Part shown: positions 42,208 through 53,324 of the stretch, piece after piece
How the letters are laid out: every line of letters begins with the position of its first letter
Position numbering within the stretch: position 1 is the first letter of the stretch
Source: Chlorops oryzae
Lineage: Eukaryota; Arthropoda; Insecta; Diptera; Chloropidae
Direction of reading: 5' to 3'
DNA: 64,000 nt
Assembly: GCA_020466095.1 (NCBI GenBank)
Contig: CM035806.1
Span: 112,561,401 to 112,625,400 of the forward strand
Translations under genes and position numbers: made by a program
The notes under the pieces: model-generated
Told to the model about the DNA's origin: nothing
Database searches by the model: none
The model's input: the letters and a program-made list of their open reading frames with translations, nothing else

Positions 42208-43801
42208 TTATACCTTTTCCGAAGGAAAGGGTATATTAAGTTTGGGTCGGAGTATGTAACATACCAAAGGAGTCGCGATAGATATAGACATATTTATATA
42301 TTCTTGATCAGGGTGACAAGAGGAGTCGATCTAGCCATGTCTGTCTGGCTGTCTGTCGCTCACAATTTAGTTTTTCGTAAATTAGTCCTAAGCCATGAAA
42401 GATATCATATTGAAATTTGGCATGGACTTCTTGGGTCGTGGGAAGTGGTTCAGAAGTTTAAAAAATTACGATTTTTAGCGTTTTTCCTGGATAACTTTCT
42501 TACTATACATCCCAGCTTATTGAAATTTGGTGTGTGTATAGCTACTATGTAGACTTAAGCTTTCGCTGAAAAAAAATTGCGACATCGCTATAACTATGAT
42601 CATCATCCTACACATTAGAAAAAAACACTCTTTCTCTTATTCTCGCATCTGTATACAAAAATGATTTTTTTTTGCTTCTTCTGATTGTGTATTTTGCCGC
42701 CAAATAAAGTCGTCACTTAACCCATTATAGTATATTGATGCCATATGGCATCAATGTGTCACGTTTCAGTTTTTCGGGCAACACTCACTCATACATGAAC
42801 AAATACACATTGACACACATTTGATACCCAGCAGCGAATGTAATGCATGCTTCATCGATGCTTCATCGATGACAAGTAATGCCATTTGATGACACACTCG
42901 ATTCCTTTCCTGTTGAAATATGCATTACATTTAACATTGTGTGACATTGGCGGTAAGCGGCAAAGGCTTCTGCTGCATTACCTTTCATCAATGCAGTCAT
43001 TGAACCAATGACGTTTTATTGTTGGATTACCTTTATCTCTTGCGCTGCATTACTTTCGTATATAAATTCATTGATTACCCAAAGAGTATTTTCACCGATG
43101 CATTCCAAATAAAAACACGCATTACTAATAGGCGATTGGTAATGAAAAGCCGCTCCTATTGCATTACCTATATAATACAATATAATACAATGCAAATAAA
43201 ATTGATGAAGTATTTGAAATAGTGGAGTTGATTACTTTTGAGAAGCAATTCATGCATATTGTAATGCTATTGCATTATTTTGGAGTTGATTCTAGAGTTG
43301 ATGGCACTGGCATGCAATCGCAGTTTCGCTGCTGGGTAGTTTTACTTTGTAGAGAAATGTTTGGCTCGACTAACATTAAATTTACTTGGACATTTGCTAT
43401 TGAACTTTCGTCAAAGAGGCATTATAATCATGAAACTCTGAGAAAAAAAGACAAATTCCGGTCTGTAGTGGGTTAAGGTTAAATTTTGACCATAACCACC
43501 ATTCACGAAATTCGCGAAAATTTGATTTTCACTATTTTGAATTGAGTATTTCGCAGCTAGACAAAATGTCCTCTAACGGTTAAAACTTGCCCATGACCAC
43601 CATTCGCGAAATTCGCAAAAATTTGGTTTTCACTATTTTGCATTGAGTATTTCGCTGCTAGGCAAAATGGCCTCTAACGGTTAAAATGTGCACAACGAAA
43701 ACGGCAGGATTTTTCGTTAAGGTAATGTTTTAACATATTTTAGGCTGAGGAAAAGGTATGTGTGCAATCGGCTTAGCCGATGTAAACTTCTTTACTTGTT
43801 T
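42208..43801 (+). mobile_element. DINE-1/Helentron-like element, family B copy 4 (contains family C copy 1)
   Basis: Plus strand: ATACCTTTTCCGAAGGAAAG at the start; ATCGGCTTAGCCGATG then CTTTACTTGTTT at the end. The GTCT tract is nearly absent and only about two tandem units remain (43485-43690). It has an extra segment (TTGATGCCATATGGCATCAA, 42734) shared with copy 5 but not with copies 1-3. Confidence 0.9.
42827..43336 (+). mobile_element. Family C MITE, copy 1 (510 bp, TSD TA)
   Basis: Ends CCCAGCAGCGAAtg and, inverted, CCCAGCAGCGAAac; flanked by TA (42825-42826 and 43337-43338). The related family B copy 5 at 47573-47590 shows the uninterrupted sequence ATTTGATAGTTTTA, proving the insertion point and the 2-bp duplication. 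The interior is rich in GCATTAC/GTAATGC words. Confidence 0.95.
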
Positions 43802-44394
43802 GAATTTAATTAAAAGCGTTTCGTAGCTAGCGTTTTTTAAATTACGGACAACATATTCTTTTGACGCTCCACAAAGCTGGCAAACCACGATAAACTTCTA
43901 TAGTTCGAAAATAAAATTGTTTTTTCAATTTTTTCAATTAATTTTCCGCGCGCTTTTAAAAAAAATGTCCGCTCTCCGTTCGATGTTCACTCGTTGAATT
44001 TTGCGCACAAATGAGGGTTGAATCAACATAGATATGTATACACCTTCAGATACACCGTCTAACATCGTTACATGCTTGACCAAAAATTCAAAGATTTTGA
44101 TTTTCCGTCAGACAACGTAGGTGTACTCTACTCTTTCTTACTAAATACACGCTCAAAGTTGATACAACATTTAACTTGTCCATACCCCGCATTAGGATGA
44201 TAATAATATAACATTTAAATAATATTTCAAAATTTAGAGGAATACCTTATTTTCATCCAAACATTTGTGAAAAAAAATCTTGTAAGCACTTGTGTGTATG
44301 AATGACGTTTCTGACGACCGGATAGGAAATTAAATTTATAACTGCCAACTTGCTTTCTCCCCTTTGTAAAAAGCTTATGCAAAGGTTTGCTGGG

Positions 44395-45793
44395 TTGTAA
44401 GGAATGAAGGAATCACGTTTGTGTGTACCAGGCGACATTTTTTTTGGTCACTCATATTCCGCAGTGTTCTTTCTGCTTTGACATTTTTAGGGTGACACCA
44501 CTATCATCGGGTGCCACCCGTGCTAGCTTCGCCACTGCACATGTTGTTGTTAGTCGGCAGATCCCAGCCGGAAATGTCCCGGTGAAACAATCCATGATTT
44601 CAGCATGACATATGTAGAGCCGCGACTGCTCCTGACTATACACCAACTTTCTAATGAAATTTACACACAAGCGGCATTGGCCGTCATCAGAGTACAAGTC
44701 ACGAATTGGTAATCGACAGTGGAGTAGATCTACTCCGTCGTATCGATACCTCTATCGATGACAATGCCATTGGAGTTGCGATGAATAACATTACCTCTCC
44801 TTGACACTGCCATTGCAATTGCGATAAAAATTTCCGGTATATATATATTTTAGTATATATAATTTTAGTTTTTGTGTTTTATTTTTATTTATTTTTGAAG
44901 AGTTAAAGGAATTATAAAAGCTGGAAGACTGACTGATTCAAACTTAAGATTTCCGCCTAAATAAACTGTCATGCACTTGAATAGAGAGAAATTTTATTTT
45001 TTCATCAAATTCTGATTTATTGATTTCGGTTCACTTTTGATTCTAATAAGCTTAATGCTTTTTGTTAGCACTCTAGGTTTTGCGAATTCTTCTATGACTG
45101 ACATAGTAAGCTATGGCCACGTGTTAAAAAAAATCAGAAAGCGTAGGTATAAGTGTCAAAAGTATATCGAAATGAATAAATCAAAATATAATAACTGTTT
45201 AAAAAAATAAAAACAAAAAACCAGGCTCTAAAAAAATGCACTAAATGTGACAAAAAATTTCTGTAGTCGGTGCCAGCCAAGGCGCTCTGTGCTTCCTTAT
45301 TTCCAAATCGGTTCATTCCAACGAGAGAAATTGTGTTGTTATGCTTGCTTTGAATTTCGTTTCATTGAAAAAGCTATTCCTGACTCGAGTAATTTCTATA
45401 AAAAAACAAAAAAATAATAAATAATCTCCAAATTCACTCAAATTGTTTAGGCATACTATTGGCTTGTGGCCAAAATATTTGATTGTCGTCTTAATACTTA
45501 AGTTGTGGCGCAAAACGATGTGATTGCTAAAGTATTTCCAAATAGAATCACGAATTTCGGAAACAAAACATTTAGAATGTAATGATTAAATAAAACAAAC
45601 AAAAAAGCACAAAAGAAGAATGATTGCATTTTAAACGCATCAATTCTATTAAATAGAATGTGAACAAACAATAAAAAAACTAATGCTATGTTTTCATATA
45701 GTTTTTAGCTTGAGTTGTGTTAATAAAACACGACGCTAAAACACAAGCGTTTCCACTTGCATTTTTTGACAGTTCGTGTGTTTTAATTTCAAC
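44395..45793. other. Gene-free AT-rich stretch
   Basis: No supported gene. Short ORFs here lack any recognisable motif. TATCGATAC-like words occur at 44730-44760. Confidence 0.5.
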
Positions 45794-46024
45794 TAAGGCG
45801 GCCAACTGTATAATAAGTCAATGCGAGACACCCACCCCAATCCACAAGAAGAAAAAAATTTGTTGGATTTGCCGGTGGTGTACTTGAATTAGAAACTAAC
45901 AACATTACTGCTTATTCAAAGTTTAATTTTAAAATCACATTTTTCACATGATTGGTTTTTTTTTCTTTTTACAAATTCGGAGTTTTGGTTTACCGAAAAA
46001 TGCGAGACGGTTGGCCGCCTTAAT
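45794..46024. mobile_element. Probable small MITE
   Basis: CTAAGGCGGCCAACTGT at the left is inverted at the right as TTAAGGCGGCCAACCGT. No coding content; TSD unresolved. Confidence 0.5.
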
Positions 46025-46141
46025 TGCAACTGAATTGAAATTGGCAGCGAAAAAGGAATTTTTGGCTCTTCTTTGGGACAAAATATTAAATGGGAAGAAA
46101 AGAAGACTGGAACTAGAAATACATCAAAAAACTTAACAATA

Positions 46142-46237
46142 GGTCTGTTCCCGTACTGCACCAAACTGCCCAATTTTTTTAAAACTGTATTAATATTAAG
46201 CAGTTTTGGGCATTTTTGTACATTCCGTGAACAGACC
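46142..46237. mobile_element. 96-bp hairpin MITE, TSD TA
   Basis: Ends GGTCTGTTCCCGTACTGCAC and, inverted, GGTCTGTTCACGGAATGTAC; flanked by TA. An internal CAAACTGCCCAA / TTTTGGGCA match makes most of the unit fold back. Confidence 0.75.
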
Positions 46238-46349
46238 TAATATCAGAACCCGCCGTTCTAATTTCAAATTTAATTCTTTTGAAATTTAGGATGTGTTCTT
46301 AATATCGATTATTTGATCAATTATCCTAGAGATCAGGGACGTAGCCAAG

Positions 46350-46938
46350 GGGGGAGTTTTGGGTGTTTTTGGTCAGCATGGGCTTTTTTGCAGGACGTCT
46401 TCCATACAAACCGGCTTCTCGCAATCTTCTGCGCACTGTTTCCACACTTATTTTCACTCCAAAGTGTATTTCTACCTCTGCCCGTATAGAAACAGCACTT
46501 TTAAAGCGATCCTTTAAGCTGATCCCTTTTATTATGCCATCTATTCTGCTGTCAGTTGATCGTTTGGGACCAGATCCTTTTTTTCGCTCTAGGACCTCTG
46601 AAGAATTTTTGTAAAAAAACACACTACCGTAGAATGTGAGCAACCCACTCTCTTCGAAATTGTCCTATATGACAGACCGATCGCCACCAACGCATCAATA
46701 GCAATTTTTTTATCACGGTCCAATTGTGTATATTTTGCACCCATTGAGCTGTTTTGCGCTACTCAACCCAATTGCACCAGATTATCACTCGCGAATAGCT
46801 AATTTTCTCTATCAACACATCAAAAACACTGAAATACGGGAAACCCTCGTTATTAATGTAGAAAAAACCCGGTGAATTTCCAAAATTATCATATTAAATG
46901 GCAGTGTTACCATTGGTGCGGTTTTCATGACCGCCAGT
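46350..46938 (-). pseudogene. Tc1-like transposase, N-terminal fragment with its terminal repeat
   Basis: Minus strand. The outer end is CACTGGCGGTCATGAAAACC next to TA (46939-46940). An ATG at 46744 opens a frame with a first helix-turn-helix (SYRTISKRVGCSHSTV). A slip at a T run near 46625 shifts into the frame holding GSGPKRST and the second HTH (VRRRLREAGLYGRRPAKKP), both typical of Tc1/Tc3. The catalytic DDE part is missing; similarity ends near 46350 in unrelated sequence. Inactive. Confidence 0.85.
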
Positions 46939-46984
46939 GTATATATATTCTTGATCAGGGTGACAAGAGGAATCGATCTAGCCA

Positions 46985-47033
<49 letters not shown>

Positions 47034-47766
47034 GCCTGTCTGTCTGTCTGTCTGTCTGTCGGTCACACTTTAGTTTTTCGTAATTTACTCCTAAGCCATG
47101 AAAGATATCACATTGAAATTTGGCATGGACTTGAACCAGGTAAATGTCCGAAAAACTGCATACAAATTTTTTTCTTAGTCCCTTCTTGGGTCGTGGGAAG
47201 TGGTTCTGAAGTTTCAAAAATCACGATTTTTAGCGTTTTTCCTGGATAACTTTTTTACAATACATCCCAGCTTATTGAAATTTGGTGTGTGTATAGCTAC
47301 TATGTAGACTTAAGCTTTCGCTGAAAAAAAATTGCGACATCGCTATAACTATGGTCATCATCCTACACATTAGAAAAAAACACTCTTTCTCTTATTCTCG
47401 CATCTGTATACAAAAATGATTTTTTTTTTGCTTCTTCTGATTGTGTATTTTGCCGCCAAATAAAGTCGTCACTTAACCCATTATAGTATATTGATGCCAT
47501 ATGGCATCAATGTGTCACGTTTCAGTTTTTCGGGCAATACTCACTCATACATGAACAAATACACATTGACACACATTTGATAGTTTTATTTTGTAGAGAA
47601 ATGTTTGGCTCGACTAACATTAAATTTACTTGGACATTTGCTATTGAACTTTCGTCAAAGAGGCATCATAATCATGAAACTCTGAGAAAAAAAGACAAAT
47701 TCCGGTCTGTAGTGGGTTAAGGTTAAATTTTGACCATGACCACCATTCGCGAAATTCGCAAAAATT
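46939..47766 (+). mobile_element. Family B copy 5, truncated at both ends
   Basis: Begins within the TATATATTCTTGATCAGGGT region (5' end lost at the Tc1 junction) and ends in the tandem-unit region (CACCATTCGCGAAATTCGCA). Has a GTCT tract at 46985-47061. Carries the empty site for family C at 47573-47590. Confidence 0.9.
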
Positions 47767-48499
47767 TCTACCAACATCGACATAAAGTAGCTTATATCTA
47801 GCATCCGCGACTCCCATTAACACAATGCTGTGTGTTCCCTTGTAATTATATAACACGCTGCCAGAATGTGGCGGCGCGACCATTACCACGTGTTTGCCAT
47901 TCACAGCACCTATGCCGTTAGGAAACTGCCATATATCATTAAAATTCCGTGCGATTTCTTCCCAGGCCTCTGGGGTTTTGGCTGCCTAGGTTTTAACATT
48001 AAATACAACTGATCAATGCAACGAACGAATAGATGTTTTTATTTATTAGAATACAAACCTGAATATAATCACCAACGAGCACTTTATACAACGCATCTGC
48101 CACCTCTGGAACGATGGTTGCAATGGTACACGCCGGAATTCGAAATAGGTATTGGAGTGAACGAAAACTGTCGCCAGTTGCCAAATACCGCAGTGTCACA
48201 AGCAACCTATCTATAGGTGGAATACTTTTGCGTAGATGCGTATTCATTTTAGCAATAACCCGTGATACCAAAGAAAGAACATTTTCAAATTCTTCCACAT
48301 TCATACGAACAAAATTATTGTACAACGACAGCTCCCCTTCTCGCAGTTCACGATACAGTTTGGCGCAAAATCCTTCCTGTTCCCGGCGCAAAACCCAGTC
48401 TTTGACCCAAACCCGTCGTTTTTTTTTTAAATTTTTTTCAAATAAGAAGTTCAGAGCTGACAGATATTTCCTATTTTGTACGCATATAAAAATAGACAA
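47767..48499 (-). pseudogene. PIF/Harbinger transposase, 3'-truncated, one intron
   Basis: Exon 1 is 48499-48059 and ends ...ATTCAG|GTTTGT. A 73-bp intron (48058-47986) ends AACCTAG, and exon 2 resumes in frame at 47985. Exon 1 carries the HARBI1-type N-terminal region (WVLRREQEGFCAKLYREL; RYLATGDSFRSLQYLFRIP). Exon 2 has the start of the DDE_4 nuclease (GAVNGKHVVM, NYKGTHSIVLMGVADARY). Catalytic residues beyond VDVG are lost where family B copy 5 abuts. The exon 1 start is uncertain because the leftmost codons look like flanking sequence. Non-functional fragment. Confidence 0.85.
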
Positions 48500-49281
48500 G
48501 TAAACAAATTTTTTGAGACATTAAATGCTCGTAGTGTAGTCAGAAAACATACATGTTGTGAAAATCAATATTATATGCAGCAAATTTGAAACAAAAGAAA
48601 AGAACATATTAGGTGTCGTAAAAAGAAATCCATTATATATGTATGGTTTTTCCATATAGTGTAGACTTAGCTTTACACCCTGAAAAAGATATAGCAGCAA
48701 CAAAATATTTAGGGTACTCCCTTAAAAGTGAAAAGATTGAAAAATCGTAAAAGTGTAAAATTTTTCATACTAAATTTCGTTCATTAATTTCTAAGCCTTC
48801 TTGATCTACGATTTTTCGAAGTTTTCGAAGCAAATACACGTTTAAGGGAAGACCCCTATTGATTTTAATACCTAAATTTTTTATATGGGAGAACGTAGCT
48901 ATAAAGAAATATGAAAGCATTTTTATAGCACTGCATTCTTCAGAGCATTTGGAGCATTTGTCAAAAAAAAATATATATATATTAAAAATGTTGAAATTTC
49001 TTGTATTTTTTTGAAGTAGAAGTATGTACATATTTTCGAAAGTGAACAAATCTCTAATCTAATGTCTAAGTTCTGTTAGTTCCCTGGAAATCAGTAAAAA
49101 AATTCGATTTATATTATCTCACTGAAATATGTGGTTCGCATTTTTTATTAGACTGGAGATTTTCGCGCAGTGCATGCACATCGTTACTTTTAAATACGAA
49201 GCAGAAGTATCGTTGTGTGGGTTTGGCAATCACTGCATTAAACCAACAAGAATATATAAAGTCATGCGAAATGGAAAAATA
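48500..49281. other. Gene-free stretch with a stray mariner terminus
   Basis: TTAGGTGTCGTAAAAAGAAA at 48611 matches the terminus of the mariner at 49282 with one change, but no body follows. Otherwise nothing supported. Confidence 0.6.
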
Positions 49282-50567
49282 TTAGGTGTAGTAAAAAGAA
49301 ATCCATTATTTTTGCATTAAATTGAGGGCTTTATTTAAGATAGTTAGAATGACCCGATTTAGGTCAAATATGCGCCGTTTTGTTCGATAACTTGTTGCCA
49401 TTTTAAAGGTAATTTCATTATGCCTCTCTCATGGAAGCCCTCGTTCCTATTAGCAAAAAATTGAGACAGTTGAATTTCAGAAGCCTCTCTTGAAGCGAAT
49501 GTTTCACCAGCAAAATTGTTCGCCATGGACAGGAACAGATGGTAATCACTTGGTGCCAGGTCCGGACTATAAGGTGGATGCAGAAGAACCTCCCAACAAA
49601 ACTCCCGGAGCTTCTGGCGAGTCACTATCGATGTGTGTGGCCTGGCGTTGTCCTGATGGAACACAATTCCTCTCCTATTGGCCAAAGCTAACCGCTTATG
49701 GGCGATTGCTTCCTTCAGACGGTCCAATTGTTGACAGTAGAGTTCCGAGTTAAGAGTTTTGCCGTATGGGAGCAGCTCATAGTAGATAATTCCCTGCCAA
49801 TCCCACCAAACACACAGCAAAACCTTCCTGGCCGTCAATCCTGGCTTGGCCACCGTTTTCGCCGGTTCACCGTGTTTCGACCACGACCGTTTTCGCTTGA
49901 CGTTGTCGTAAGTGATCCACTTTTCATCACCATTCACAAACCGCTTCAGAAATGGGTCGATTTTGTTGCGGTTCAGCAGCGATTCGCAGATGGAAATTCG
50001 GTCTTAGGTTTTTTTGCGTTAACTCGTGTGGCACCCATACATCGAGCTTCTTTGTGTATCCAGCCTTATTCAAATGGTTCCAAACGGTTTTTTGTGCAAT
50101 CTTTAGCTCTTTTGCAATCGAAACAGTGCTAACATGACGGTCGGACTCGATAATTTCCATGATTTTATCGACATTTTCGACAATTGGCCTTCCAGTGCGT
50201 GGTGCATCCTTGACATCGAAGTTACCGGAACGGAATCGACGAAACCAAAATTGCGCATGATTGGCTGCTACAGTATCAGGTCCATAAACGCTATTCACAT
50301 TTTCAGCCGCCTGGCTTGCGTTTTCTCCCTTATCGAAGAAAAACTGTAAAATGTAGCGAATTTTCTCTTTGCTGATGTCCATCTTTGACAAGCTCTCAAA
50401 CAAAACTGAATCAATCAATCAAAAAAGTGTCAAAGAAGCTTTTTTAGTAGGAACTGTCATCTTTCTAATGCCCCCTAGCGGAACACGATCGGACTTATAC
50501 AACGCGAGATGCAGATAAATAAATCCATCTATTGGAAAAATAATGGATTTCTTTTTACTACACCTAA
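49282..50567 (-). mobile_element. mariner element, near complete
   Basis: 1286 bp. Ends TTAGGTGTAGTAAAAAGAAA and its inverse (at least 30 bp of TIR, through ATCCATTATTTTT); flanked by TA on both sides (49280-49281, 50568-50569). Encodes a frameshifted transposase on the minus strand. Confidence 0.95.
49359..50382 (-). pseudogene. mariner transposase, one frameshift
   Basis: Start ATG at 50382 (MDISKEKIRYILQFFFDKGE). N-terminal half: two HTH regions (NASQAAENVN; STVSIAKELKIAQKTVWNHL). An indel near 50005 shifts frame; the second frame continues to the stop at 49359. Catalytic D residues of the D,D34D triad are visible: GDEKW, HQDNARPH and YSPDLAPSDYHLF; the WVPHEL linker motif is present. Apart from the frameshift the length is normal for mariner (~345 aa). 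Confidence 0.93.
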
Positions 50568-50709
50568 TATATTCAAAGTGGCGGACTTTCGGGATACAAA
50601 CAAAAGAAATTTTATAAGGTGCTAAAATGAAACCCTATCGTATTAAGATGATATCTATTTATATATGTATATAAATATATAAATATATATATATTTTTTT
50701 TCTCTATAG

Positions 50710-51222
50710 ATTCGTAATGAAAAAATTGTCAACGCCTCAAAGCAATTGCATCGCGGCATTGTATCGGCCTTAGATTTCATCAATCAAGTTTTGCATAGTG
50801 GTGAAGATCTGTGCAAAGGCCTTTCAAATTTTTCCGACGATACTGCTGTAACTGCTGACGATGAATCGCAAGTCGAAAGCGAAATGGAAGCTCTTGTACT
50901 TGAAGATAAAAATAAGCATGATTTATCTACGAAAAATGCCCAAAATAGAGGACTTAACGGATTCGATGCATTAGAACCAACCATAGAAGGAGCGTGCATT
51001 GTTTGCCTAAATAATTTGGCTTCGGTGGTCTACCTCACGTGCAAACACAACGCGGTGTGTTTTCCGTGTTTCGAAACTATGCAGAAAACACACATTGAAA
51101 ATTGTAATCAATGGTATAGCGAGGACGAAACCGAATTCGAACGGCAAATCCGAATTACAAAGTGCCCTAAATGTAATTGCATAAGTGAAGTTTTATACAT
51201 TCATCCGAATTCATATAATTAA
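50710..51222 (+). CDS. RING-type zinc-finger protein, terminal exon (possible host gene)
   Basis: An open frame from 50710 to a stop at 51222 begins right after a strong acceptor (pyrimidine run then CTATAG at 50704-50709) and has no ATG near its start, so it reads as a 3' exon. C-terminal Cys pattern: CIVCLNN, then TCKHNAVCFPCF, then a ~30-residue acidic loop, then KCPKCN: a RING/C3HC4-like finger with a long loop. The N-terminal part is helical and acidic. Possible E3 ubiquitin ligase. No upstream exon was identified in the window; those may lie outside or be lost. The only candidate non-transposon gene, though a viral or transposon origin is not excluded. Confidence 0.55.
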   Translation: MRNEKIVNASKQLHRGIVSALDFINQVLHSGEDLCKGLSNFSDDTAVTADDESQVESEMEALVLEDKNKHDLSTKNAQNRGLNGFDALEPTIEGACIVCLNNLASVVYLTCKHNAVCFPCFETMQKTHIENCNQWYSEDETEFERQIRITKCPKCNCISEVLYIHPNSYN

Positions 51223-51345
51223 CTTCTTTTGCATACCCTGTATGCCTAACAACCAAGCTCATGCCGGGGTTATGTTTATTTGCACTTCGTTTTAGATAGG
51301 CTTCGTCGAATCGAACATTGTTTCCAATCATATTTTGCTGAGTAA
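51223..51345. other. 3' flank of RING exon
   Basis: No AATAAA within about 100 bp of the stop; no other feature seen. Confidence 0.4.
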
Positions 51346-51486
51346 GGGGCTCGCCTCAGTTCTGTCAGAAATGAAACAGAAATGAAAAACTTCATATAAA
51401 AAAACGCTTCAGAAAATTTCTGATTCATTTCTGAAGCGTTTTTTTATATGAAGTTTTTCATTTCTGACAGAACTGGGGCGAGCCCC
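51346..51486. mobile_element. 141-bp hairpin MITE, TSD TAA
   Basis: GGGGCTCGCCTCAGTTCTGT and, inverted, GGGGCTCGCCCCAGTTCTGT begin arms of ~65 bp that pair almost throughout; TAA on both sides (51343-51345, 51487-51489). PIF/Harbinger-type by TSD (inference). Confidence 0.9.
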
Positions 51487-51641
51487 TAACTAAGAAAGGT
51501 TGAAATACTGAAAAATAATTTTTGGAAATGGCCATATTTCAAGACTGAAATGATTGAGTTGTTAAGTTTTTTTCTATAAAAATAAAACGAGCTTTGTTGT
51601 TTTTAAAATGCGTTTCAAATTAAAAATATCGAACGGTGTTA

Positions 51642-52511
51642 TTTTTATACCCGACACACTCTGTGTCGAGGGTATATTGCGTTTGTGTGGTTGTGTGTAA
51701 CACCCAGAACCAGTCGAGATAGACCATACAAAATATATATAGAAAGACAATAAAATACCCGACACAGACACATATGTTCAAAGAAGTTTTAATATCAAGA
51801 AGCGTTTAAGGCCATATACTGACTTTTGTTAAATTTCCTTATACAAACTGCCCCGCCCACTTTAAACATTTTTTGGAAAACTTATCGGAGGCTTAGATAC
51901 ACGCTCCAATCCTAAGTTTTATTGAAATATTTCGAAAAAATCCTTTTGCGATTTTTGTGACAGACCCTAGTACTGGAGGTACCCTTAATAATGGACCGAC
52001 AAAAAAAAATTTTGGGAAAGATGTTTGTGGGTACAAACGAGGCATTAGTGCCAACTTTCGTTCAAGTCCCATTTGAATTTCGAGTGTAGGAGACAATTTT
52101 CGAAAACCGCCCTTCTGCCACGCCCACTTTTCCAATTTTGGGAAATCATATTACTGGCCTATCAAAATATCTTGAAAAACCGCGATTTTAGAACAGTTTT
52201 TGTTGGTTTCGTAACAGACCCTAGTACTGGAGGTACGCCTAAAAATGGTCCGATCGGGTCCATTCTCGAACTTGTTCTTACTCATGTCCCCGTTAGCACG
52301 CATACCAAATTTCTTAAAGATAGCTCAACTCCTTCGATAAGATAACTGTATACAGACAGACAGACGGACGGACATGTCTAAATCGAATCTCCTGGTGACG
52401 CTGATCATTTCTATATATATTTTGTATAGTCTATCTCGAATGGTTCTGGGTGTTACACACAACCACACAAACGCAATATACCTTCGACACAGAGTGTGTC
52501 GGGTATAAAAA
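51642..52511. mobile_element. Family A copy 5, inverted composite (5' ends at both sides)
   Basis: 51642-51745 is the family 5' end in plus orientation (TTTATACCCGACACACTCTG onwards). The sequence then switches to a minus-oriented copy lacking its terminal hairpin (AATACCCGACACAGACACAT at ~51754) that ends in an opposed 5' terminus at 52511. The GACA tract is nearly gone. Confidence 0.85.
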
Positions 52512-52833
52512 TGCACAATCGATGTTTATTGTTCTGGTGTTGTGCAGCAAACTATACTAATAAGTGCATATTTTTATTCTTAATGGCGATAAATTTTAAA
52601 CTGTCAGCTGTTTGTTATTTTCAAGTGTTTTTCACAAGCGAAAATGCGATACAGTATATTCTGCTTAGCTGCATTCAATTATTTTCAAGACAATTTCGGG
52701 CACTTACGCGAAAAATGCACCTACCCGATTTTTTTAGTTGCATGTTTGAGGCACGTATCCGAATTTCTTTAACAACACATGTAAGGCGCTTAAAAATACG
52801 CCGTCCAAATGTTAATTTTATTAGCAACAAAAC

Positions 52834-53225
52834 ATATCGTCGGCTTAAAGTGTAAACCTGCTAAGTCCACTTTTAACCGATTCCGACTTTTCGATGTCAT
52901 TCGAAAGAAAAAACCACACTGCATCGTCAGGCAAAAAAATCTTTTTTAATTTCAAATTCAAAATACGGAGAAATTGGTGATGAGTAAAACTGCTATGTCT
53001 AAATGTGGTCAAAGTTCACAGCTAATACCAACAAGTGACTCCAAGTAGACTTTGTATAGTGCACAGAATCGAATTTAGAAGAGACTTCATATAGGAACAA
53101 AATAAACCATCCATATTTTGGGTCTTCTTCCCAAACTTGAAGTCTTGAAAAAAAGGTGTTTTTTGTTTGCCCTGTAAAGTTTTGAAATTGTTAGTTAACA
53201 GGTTTACACTTTAAGCCGACGATAT
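52834..53225. mobile_element. TIR element, ~30-bp termini
   Basis: ATCGTCGGCTTAAAGTGTAA at the left and its exact inverse at the right, continuing with AACCTGyTAA. Flanks are ambiguous within ATAT; a TA duplication is possible. No ORF. Confidence 0.75.
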
Positions 53226-53324
53226 TTAACTTTTGTAACAAACGGAAAATTCTTTCATAACTGACTGTAAATAAAAAAATGCTGTGAAATGAAATGAAAA
53301 GAAAATTAAGGCTATAGTCTTCAT

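Larger units (their letters stand above)
42018..44394. mobile_element. Family D TIR element, copy 2, split by nested insertions
   Basis: Left part 42018-42207 and right part (from about 44200) match family D copy 1 (31431-31863) in order, with ends CCCAGCAAACATTT and, inverted, CCCAGCAAACctTT. Family B copy 4 is inserted at AATATTT. Additional unrelated DNA lies between 43802 and ~44200. No matching 2-bp flanks remain. Confidence 0.75.

Noticed and set aside
43019..43222. 67-aa ORF identical to one at 63393-63596
   Set aside because: Identity arises because both lie in family C MITE copies; the ORF overlaps GCATTAC-type repeats and has no protein-like features.
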